Shown: one piece after another, positions 1 through 9,700 of the stretch
Layout of the letters: each line of letters starts with the position of its first letter
How positions within the stretch are numbered: position 1 is the stretch's first letter
Assembly: GCA_963970005.1 (NCBI GenBank)
Contig: CAXAMN010022851.1
Span: forward strand, 917,878-981,877
Origin: Durusdinium trenchii
Lineage: Eukaryota > Sar > Dinophyceae > Suessiales > Symbiodiniaceae
Direction of reading: 5' to 3'
DNA: 64,000 nt
Program-made: the position numbers and the translations under genes
Notes under the pieces: generated by a model
Told to the model about the DNA's origin: nothing
Database searches by the model: none
Seen by the model: only the letters and a program-made list of their open reading frames with translations

Positions 1-480
1 GCTGCCTCAACACGACACCATGAAAATACAGCTCCAAAATCAGGCCGCTGATCCTACTGCTTTGTTGCATGTGTCTATTTCTATTGTAAAACCTTAGTAT
101 TGTGTTGGGCAGTGGCAGCCATACATGACCAACCATCATTTTTTGAAAAAAAGCGAAAAAAAGCAAAACAAAAGCAAATGAAAATGCAAAAGCAGCGCAA
201 TTTGCTTTGTTGTTGCATTTGTTTTGCTTTTTTTGCCTTATGAGAACTTATACCCGTCAGCAATATTTGCCGTACCCTCCTAGGAAAAAAGCGGAAAAAA
301 AACAAAACAATTGCGAAAATAAAGCGAAAACAATACGAAAATAAAGCTTTAAAAGAAAGTGAAAAACACGCGACAAATACTCACAGCTACATGTTTTAGC
401 TTTTTTTTGCTTTACCTTTTGTTTTTTTTGCTTTGTTTTTGCTTTATAAAACTTTTTTGGCTCCTTGTATCTATGGCTGG
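1..480. repeat. A-rich and T-rich low-complexity tract with inverted pairing
   Basis: About 140-190 is rich in AAAAGC and GCAAAA on the plus strand and is followed at 195-240 by TTTGC and TTTTGCTTTTTTT, its approximate reverse complement. A second A-rich block (285-360) pairs with a T-rich block (400-450). No exon was recognised here or in 481-690. Confidence 0.6.
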
Positions 481-697
481 CGTGCCCGACATAACCTTAG
501 TACGGCCATAAAACCAACATGGAACCTGATAAGATATCAACATCTAGTCGAGCGCACGCATTCACTTTTGGGCTAACTAATCGTCAGATCCCATAGAGGC
601 TCATACTTATGTCAGCGTTTTTGCAGGGAGCACAGCTTAAACGAATTCACCGATCCCACGGCCTTTCCTGTTGGCTTTGCCTAGACAGTGCGCCTAG

Positions 698-773
698 ACT
701 GCCCTGCCCGAGGATGGCTCCACAGTCTTCATGGACTTCGCGGGAGGGATGTACAAGTTGAACTTGAAGACAG
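698..773 (+). CDS. Quinoprotein-like gene, first visible exon
   Basis: Follows acceptor cctag and ends at donor GTGGGA, one of only two GT donors in this gene. It encodes a blade strand pair with DGSTVF and YKLNLKT. An in-frame TAG lies directly before the exon, so it must be an internal exon; the preceding exon was not found in 1-690. Confidence 0.75.
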
Positions 774-3700
774 GTGGGACCTGGGAGACCTTTTGGACTT
801 CAGCTCATCAAGGCTCACGTGAAGCTGAGTGACCGGGCCCCATCAAGCGGCCCCCAAGAAAAAGCAGCAAATCAGCTCATGATTCACATGAAAGTGATGA
901 AAACAGGGTGGGTTTGGGTTCATTTCTGAAGTGCGATGAAGGTGATCAGTCTTGGACTCATACATCCCCTGACTCCCACGGGAATAGGCCCCATTAGGCC
1001 CCGGTGCCCTGAAAGATGGTCAATGCATAGCACAACTTGCTGTAAATCCAAGTTCAACCCAAAGGCTCTTCAGCCACAATGCAGCATCGCCGGATCGCCG
1101 CCGTTGCCATCGCCCAGGGGCCGAGGTTTGGAAGACCTTGCCTGAGACCTCCCGTGCCTCCTTCTCCGACGGCGGCGCCACGTTGGGCCCCAACGGCTTG
1201 GCCACTGGGCGTTCGGTGTTCGGGGTGCCAACCTGGATCGGGTTCTCCACAGAACGCGTGGTACAAACGAGAGTGGAGGGCCAAGTTGGCCCACAATCTC
1301 CAAATCGAGTTCAGTTCCAGTGGGGTTCCAGAACTGGAGCAGTTCGGAACTTTGGAGCAGTTAGGCTGTGTGTTGTGGATCTTGGCGATTCCCACTGGTA
1401 GCGGCATGTCAACATATGTCAACCTGCAATGCTCCACATGATGGTTGCACTCTGTTATGATTCTTCGATGAGATGGGTTGTGCTAATGTATGGAACATCC
1501 CGGTCTGGGTTGGCGGACTCCTGCATGAACAGATTTACTGTACACCATTGTACACCCAGATGATCGACTGCTTTTCAGGATGTCAAAGGGGGAAGTGGTC
1601 GGGATTGTGTGCCAAGTTCTTTGGGCAAAACGTCAGTGCGCTCCTTGAAGATGGGCTTGTTTTCACCTTTGGCGTCCAGGCATAAGCATCTAGCTCGTCC
1701 CAATAAAGCTTCTCGACTCAACTTGAACAAAAGCATGAATTCATGAATTCCTGTGCTTCGCCCACTCTCGTTCGAAGGAATTGGATCCTCTGACTGAGGT
1801 CTACACCTGCAGCAACTTTGGGGAAAACCGTGGAAGTGAAGCTTGGGCTTATGGAAACAAAACACGAGAACATCAGATGGGGAGTGGTGGAAGCCCCCAC
1901 GTCTGCGAACATGACAACAAACCGTTCCGCAGGGCCAGGTCCAATCCAGAGTAGGAGTGTTGGTTTGAAGCTATACATCAAGCAGTGTAAGTAGCAAGAG
2001 TCGCCACTTTTGAAGCATTCCTAGTCAGTTGAGCAAATCCACCGTGAAAAGTACCATGGGAACTATCCAACTGGGGTAAAGAGTGCCAATCATTGTTTCT
2101 CCTTAAGCATTCATTCATCTCGTTCATCTGCTGTTGTGAGGGTGCTCAGAGCTCAGAGAGGAGACATCCAAATATCATCTATAGATCGCCCCGATGTTGG
2201 CGTTCGATGTCCCAAGGGAGCGGCCTGACTGTGTCCAAACACGCAAGGACTTGACGAAGAGGCAACCAAGTTGTTTTGATCCATTTTCTAGGCACATTTT
2301 CTTGAAAATGGCATATTCATCATTGACCAGAAAATTCGAGGGATTCACATTTGTGTGTTTGCCGGTAGAAGGAGAGACCGATGAGTTGCCCAGTGGTGCC
2401 GATGGTTTTTTCCATGTTTCTCGTGACAAACCCATAGCACTTTGGTCATCTTTGGTCGTTGCAAGCTCGACCTCCGTCACCAACCGCTCGCCGGAATTGG
2501 ACCAACGAATTTCATCCGAGCCTGGGAATCCTGAGGGGTCGGTCCATTGGTTGAGGAACGAATTGGAATCGAGCATTTGGGACCCACATTTTTATGGCAC
2601 CATCTCTTTCATCATCCATCTCTAAGAGATCTTCAAGAGTTCCATGTGTTATTTGTCCTCGCAACTCGCAACCCTGTCGTTTGACGGCCCACAGGCAACC
2701 GCACCGCACACGGGAAAGCCCTCCGCGCGGCGCTATAAGGAGGGAACCACCGGAATGGTTCGAGCCTTCCGCCTGGACAATGGCACTCAGGCCTGGTACA
2801 AGGCAGGCAGTGCGAACAGTGAGATTCGGGCCACGGGCGGCCAAGATTGGAGGCAGGTCAACAATATCACTAATATCACAGGCGGGTTTGGGATGCAATA
2901 AATAAACAATTTGAAATTGGAATCGTCCAAAAACTGGACCATGCAACGCTTAGTATTCAAGGTTTTTGAATGTTATTGAGCTTGATCACGAAAGCTAGTG
3001 AAGCTAGCTGGAGTTACTCTTGCGATAGCAAGGTTTCTTTCGAGCGGGTGCAAATCCTCCCCCCTCTCCTCCTCCTTGTCTTCCTCCCATCTTCCCTCTT
3101 GGCAAGTTCGACTCCGTCCTGTCGTCGCTCTTTGGTATGCGGTTAGCGTTGCGTATCTTGCGGCCGCACTCGCTCACTCTCACTCTCACTGTCTCACTGT
3201 CTCTCTCATCTCTCTCATCTCTCTCATCTCTTTCTCATCTCTCTCATCTCTCTCTCCTCTCTCTCTCTCTCTCTCCTCTCTGTCTCTCGTCTTTCCGTCT
3301 CTCTTCTCTCTCTTCTCTCGCAGGAGGATCCGGGCAAAGAGCCACATATAAAGGACTCTTCACCCCTGCCTCCAAAAAGAGCGCCGTGTTTTTTCCTACC
3401 TGGCTGCCCTCCACTTTCCCATTCTGGAGCGCTAGCTTTCGCCCCCCCCTTGGCCTCAAGTCATAGCTGATCGAATGTCAAACTTCCAGAGCCTCCAGCA
3501 AAGCGGACGAAACACCATTCCTTGAAACGTCCATGCTTGAGAACGTCAAGAAGGAAAGAACGACCTTTCCAACATTCTGCCCTGTCCTTTTTGCTAGATC
3601 AAACTGCAATCATCAGACTCCCCTTTGTCTCTCCCTATACGATGTGAAGCGGGGTCATCATGATTGATAAGGACGAACTCGCCTTAAATGTTTTCATTTA

Positions 3701-6700
3701 TCGAGTAGACACGGGTTTGTGCTGTGGTTCACCGGGGACGGCTGACCGTCGCCGGATATCAATGGATCGACTACTTCAGTGAAAACCGATGGACACTGGG
3801 GTCCTCGGTCTTTGGATTCATCAGTGGATTGGAAATCATCCCAGATCCTCGAAACGTTTGCAAGACTGGGAAGATGTGGGAACACTGGAGTTACTGAAGT
3901 TGGACCCTTTTTAAAGCATCGTCATCGTGGTCATGTTACGATCTCGTTAGTATTCATTGTTGTTGTTGATGATTCATGTTGTTGTTTTGTTGTTGTTTCA
4001 ATCATGTGCATGTTCACCTATCAATAAATGTTGTGTAATAATTATGTGTCAAGGACTGTATGAACCTAACCTATCAGCGTCTTCCGCGGGAAGAGCCGCG
4101 GCCAGATGACCACCATGCCGTGCAACAGCTATCCAGCTGTGCCTTGGTGGAGTAGTTGGGACTCGGGCCTGACATGGCATTTATTTATTTTAATCTATGG
4201 CTTGGGCTTGGCTCATTAGCAGGAACAGTTGATGAAGAATGGTCAGAATGGTTCAATTACTATTTGTATCTATTTGTAAGGGCCTTCATTGCTCATTGGA
4301 TCCCAATCCATGGCTTCCTGGCGATTCCACCAATATCAACAGTAAACCATCACTCTAGAAAGCGAGAAGCATTGAGGCCCCTTTGTGTCTTAATTTTTGA
4401 GACACGGTGGACAATCGCGTGCCTTATTGGCTCAAGGTGTTCAGGCTCAAGCCTGAGTGTTACCATGATGCAATTGAATCGCTATTTCACTTGGCTGTGT
4501 GCTGTTGGCTTTCTACATCTACCTCTGGTCGTCAGTTTGGCCAGTGCAAGTGCTGACACTGCCGACAGCTGCTCCTTGCTCCAGCGGCACGAGACCCAGT
4601 TACGGGCTCATCCGTCAGAGGTGCCTGAGGAGCTCAATGCATCGCACTGGGCTCGCTGGTGTTGGAATGGACTTGAAACTGTCGTTGATCGTGAGATCTT
4701 CCTCATCCACATCGGAAAGATCGCGGGCTGCTCCTTAGTAGGAGACCTTTCCAAGCTGGTGGGCCGAGACAACATCTGGACGGCACAGGTCTGCTGGGAC
4801 AAATCTACCGAAGCCAAGTTTGAAAAGACGGTGCTGATGCTTCGCCGTCCGAAAGACCACCTCTTGTCCATGTACCATCAATGCCTGCAGCCGGGGCCCT
4901 TGCACATCAAAGAAATGGAGAGGCGTGGCATTGCGCCGGGTCAAGCAGGTTTCATCCTGCCGAACTTCGGAGACTGGGTCCGGTCGTGGAACCAGCATCC
5001 ACCGAAGAAGTTCTACCACACGGAGGGCCATTACGACGAGAGGTATCACTGCAGGGATCCCCGAAACCCGGCTGGCTGGCAACTGACCTGCACGGAGAAG
5101 GGCGACCGTCCAGTCCACATTGACGAGAAGAGATCGCTGGCGATCCTTCACTCTGCCAGCGTCGTAGGGATCTTGGAGGCCTATCATGAGAGCATTTGCC
5201 TCTTATCTGCGAAGTTAAGGAACTCTTTGCCCAGTCATTGCAACTGCGAAGATGCAGCCGCTTGGGATGCCTTCGTGCCGCTTCATATCGACCACAACCA
5301 TACCTACAGCAAGAGGGCGGACGACTATGACGAAAGCATCCAGAAGGACATTGAAGGGTTAACACAGGTGGACCGGAAGCTCTACCAGGCCGGAGTGACA
5401 GGATTCATTAAGGAAATGGATGACCTGGAGAAGACCTTCAAAGTTAAGGTTCTTTGTCACCAGCAACGCCAGACACTTTTAAGCGCAGCATCAGGATGAT
5501 ATCTGTTTGGCGTCAACGGAAATCACCGGCTCATGGCGCCAGTGAAACTAGGCTGCCCAGAGGCGCGTTTGGTACTCTTCTACCACTGCGCAAAAAAGTT
5601 TGATGAATGAAGAGGTTTGTATTATAGCGGGCTATCTCGTTTTGGTGATGCTGGGGCAGAGGATGCTGATCGATAGAACTACGAACACCTCGATTCACGT
5701 TCGCCCTCCCAGTAACAGGCCAAAAAGCATCAACAAAAACAACCAACCACAACTTTAGAAGAGGCCCCGCGTTGCATGTTAACCTGGTAACCTGCACTAT
5801 CGGCTGTCATCAGGATGCGGAGGGAATCCAATGCCTTCACATGGTCCATGTTCGTCTTTCTCACCGGGAAAATCCACTTTATGAGAGCTTACCTGATGCA
5901 GGCAAGGCACTCCTTTTGGAACTTACTACGCAAAGAACAGTGCGGCCGACATTTCCGTGCAATACTCTTCAGCACTGGTCACTGGTCAAACAAGCACACA
6001 ATCACAATGGCATAAGCTTGGCCTTTTAACCACGCATTATTTTCACTATACTATGATGCTGGAGGATTGGACGATAATAGACGAATATAGATGATATAAT
6101 TACGCTGTCTAAACCCAACCCCTATGGTAGACCCTGGCACTCGTGTCAGACATTAAGCTGAAGGACCAATGACCAATCACTTTTGGTGTAACCTTTTCAG
6201 GTAGGCTATTGTTTAGCTTCCTTCTAGCGCAGGTGTCAAATTCCGGAGACTTGTGTTTGAACTTGACAGATGGATGCAGAGAGAGAGAGAGAGAGTCGTG
6301 GACAGGGAGGGAGACATTTCCGCATACTGGAAAATCCTGCTGTTTGAAAATCAGTCTGATGGATTGGTTTGATGCTTATGCTAGCATCTGCTGTCTCGGA
6401 TGTCGTCTCCGCGAGTGAGGTCGGACACATCCATGGGGTGTCACCACTGGCCGTGGTGGTCACACCCGGGTCCTTCATGGGGCAAGAGTCGCTTGGACGA
6501 CTGGTGGGGTTCGCACGCCTTGGCTTTGACTCAAGTGGTTTGACCCGGTGTTCTTGATGTTACATCATATCTCTGATAAATCTCTATTATAATATTATAC
6601 TGGGTACAAGTGACCCAGGATTAGTCGGACAAGGCTGCAAAAACACTAATCCTAAGTCAGTAGGAAATGTTAAAATTTGACATTTTAGCACTGGTCCTAA

Positions 6701-9700
6701 TTGTCATCAAGCTAAAACAATGAAAATGCGGCCAAAAATTGTTAGTTCCGGAGATTCTTTAAACGAGTGAAATTCACTCACAGACGGTGATGACGTAGGA
6801 CTAGTTGACAGATTGCAGATACCATAAAGATCATGACTTAGGAGAGAGAGAGGGAAAAAAACTGGGGTGGATCCTAAGTCATCAGACATTAGAGGGTATA
6901 CTCACATTTTTCCTAAGTCATGTAGGAAATGAATAGCAAAAATGTCCAACTCTGGGCTCTAACAATGTGATGACTTAGGAAAAATATGCGAACAAAAACA
7001 AGACGACAGCCTATGTCATCACCATTTGTCATCCCACAGCTTGGACATTGTTTCTATTGTTTTTTCGATCATATGATGCAGTTGCCTGGAGGTGCCTCGT
7101 ACACAAGTCCTAAGTCATCAGCATTTAGTTTGGACAGGGTTTGTACCGTGCACTTTGCCGTTCGCTGATGACTTAGGAGTTGGTAGCGACAAGTCCTATG
7201 TCACCGGTACCCAGTATATATATATATATGTACCTATACACATACACGCACACATACATACTTGCAAACGCTCACACACACAAACAAAACGACGCTTGAG
7301 CTGCTCGGTGCCCTGGGCTTGGACCAGTTTTGGCATGGACTATAGACAGACTCATGGAGAACCTTGCAACCTCAGCACCTGAAGCGTTGTATTTTTGAGG
7401 GTTCCCACTTATATAAACTTGTCTCAAGAAATGGCCAGGGGGCTTGAGGTTTTGATAGAAAATCCATGAAAATCCTGCCGCCCTAGGCCCCTCCACCACC
7501 CCAAGACCCTTTTGAAAGGAGTGGCGCCTCACCGGACTCCACACACGCGCTCCTCCGACCCAAGTATTTAGTCACACTTCCCCAAGCTCATATGTTACAA
7601 GACCACATTTGTCCAAATACCAAGTGGGTTGGTATGTCAGGTAGAGGGTAAGAAGGAACATTCCAAGTTGTGCTGGGACACTTCTGAGGGGCCCCGCCCG
7701 CTACTGCAACAACTGTTGTTCCAAGAAGTTGTGTGCCCAGCCCTGACCACAATGTCGTAAGGAACTTGCATGGTCAAGTGCTGGCGCTCAATGCGAACAC
7801 TGGCCACCTGGCTGCAGCGCCACAGTAGTTTCAGAGTCGATGGCTCAACCCATATTTTGCACAGTCCAGCTCGCTGATGTGTACGTTGAGAATGCGGGGA
7901 AGCCTATTATGTTTTTAGTAGCAGCTAGTGTTCTACTTCCACACTGACACTAGTGAGTTGAAGTGGATCCACATCTCAATCATGGTCATTCATTCTGGTG
8001 TACTTAATGTTGTCATTTACGTCGGGCGAATCACTTTAGTTTGTTTGACCTCAGCCCATTGGCGCCCGTTTGACCTCAAACCGACCCAGGCGCCGTCCGT
8101 GCACAGCGACCCATGGAGCCGACCCAGGCTCTAGATCGACCCAGCGGTAGCATGCGTAGCATGAAACTGGAGGACGAGGTTGGCCCAATAGGGGTGTTCC
8201 CATGCAGGGTAGCACGCAGTTCCCTTGGAACCACGGCTGGTGTTGATGATCCAAGTCATCCCACTTGCCGGGCGATGCCAACAGCTCCGGTTCTTCTGAT
8301 GGATGGTGCCATCCTGTAATGCTTTGAGGTGACCGGGTGACCGTCACCCCTCAAGATAAAAGTCAACAAGTCTAAGTATTATTTCCGCAGGCATGTAGGT
8401 GGATCAAAATTATTTCTATCATACAGGAAGAACCATGTGGATGATGCTGTAAAGAAACTAACATATTATGTTGTCAACAGATTGTGCCAAATATGCCCAG
8501 AATGACAGCATTGAGCATTGCATTGTGCAGGCTTGATTGAAAAATTATGTTGCAGGTGGCGGGGGTGTCAGAACAAACATATTGTTTGAACGCGCGAGCA
8601 ACGAGGTAGGAAAAGGGGAGTTGAGTAGAGGTGGGGACAAGCAAGGTCCCTCTCCCAGGCAGGGGGATGGATTTGGTGGGTGATTCATACCACTCTTCCC
8701 CCTGCCTTAACATATTGGTGGCGTAACTACTTCTGAGCTGTCATACCCCCCCAAATAAGTACGAGCGTATGTGGGTACTACCACCTCATTTTGAGGTGGG
8801 TGGGAAGGTGGGTGGGCCTTGGGGATGGTTCATTTCTCCTGCCTCGGAAGCGGAGCTCCGTTTGGGCGGATAGTCAGGCCCTGCTGGCCATCGATTGACC
8901 CCCGTTCTCGTGTCATCATTCGTCTGACATGCTACATTAGTTCATTAATTCAACCAAATACTCCCCTCACAAGTCAGATTGGACATGGATTTCCTTTGCC
9001 AAGATCACGGACATGATATATTATACACGTACTGTATAATCTAGTAATATATATATATAGAGATATAGCTATTAGGCTATATATACACAACATTATGAGC
9101 ATTTGAACATACATAATCTCTATATATAACATATTATAACATATCTAGCTATATACTGTATATATATACCCTTTGAACGTGTGAACTATGACTACAAGTG
9201 GTTTCGCCCCACGACCTTGCTGAGGCGAGCAGCTGTGGCGGCACGACATGAAGCCTTACAGCGGGCTTTTTGGAATGGCGGCGGGCGACACCGAGGGCTC
9301 TTTCACCCGCCAACTGGAGGGGATTCAGCAGATTTGCCTGCCAGCCACCTGGAGCAAGTGCCTGGTGTTCCAGTGCAGATAGGTCAGGAGATAAATTGGT
9401 GGGTTTGTTTGCTCACACCGGAAGTGTAGACATTTGCATTGAGACCTATGTGGGATCATTGACAAAGCGGTTTCTTTGAGCTGGAGGGTGCATTACTGGA
9501 AGTTTCTTGAGTTGGATTTAAGATAGAGCTTTTCGGTTTGTCTGGATTATAGCTGGGGGCTTGGTTTCAATCTTTTGTTCACAATCCACCATGCTGCAAT
9601 GAATGCACCAACCTCGCTCATTCAGCACAAGCATGGCCGCTTAGATGATCACCAACTCTCAATGGCTGGCACAGTTTGTCGAGATTCTCTACAAATTTAG

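Noticed and set aside
2902..2908. AATAAA-like word after the open frame ending at 2901
   Set aside because: Exon 4 of the quinoprotein-like gene ends at donor 2803, so this lies in an intron; dinoflagellates do not generally use AATAAA.
9344..9358. Alternative donor GCAAGT at 9353 for exon 8
   Set aside because: It matches a GC donor well, but joining it to exon 9 would need a non-AG acceptor; GCCACC at 9344 gives a phase-consistent joint.
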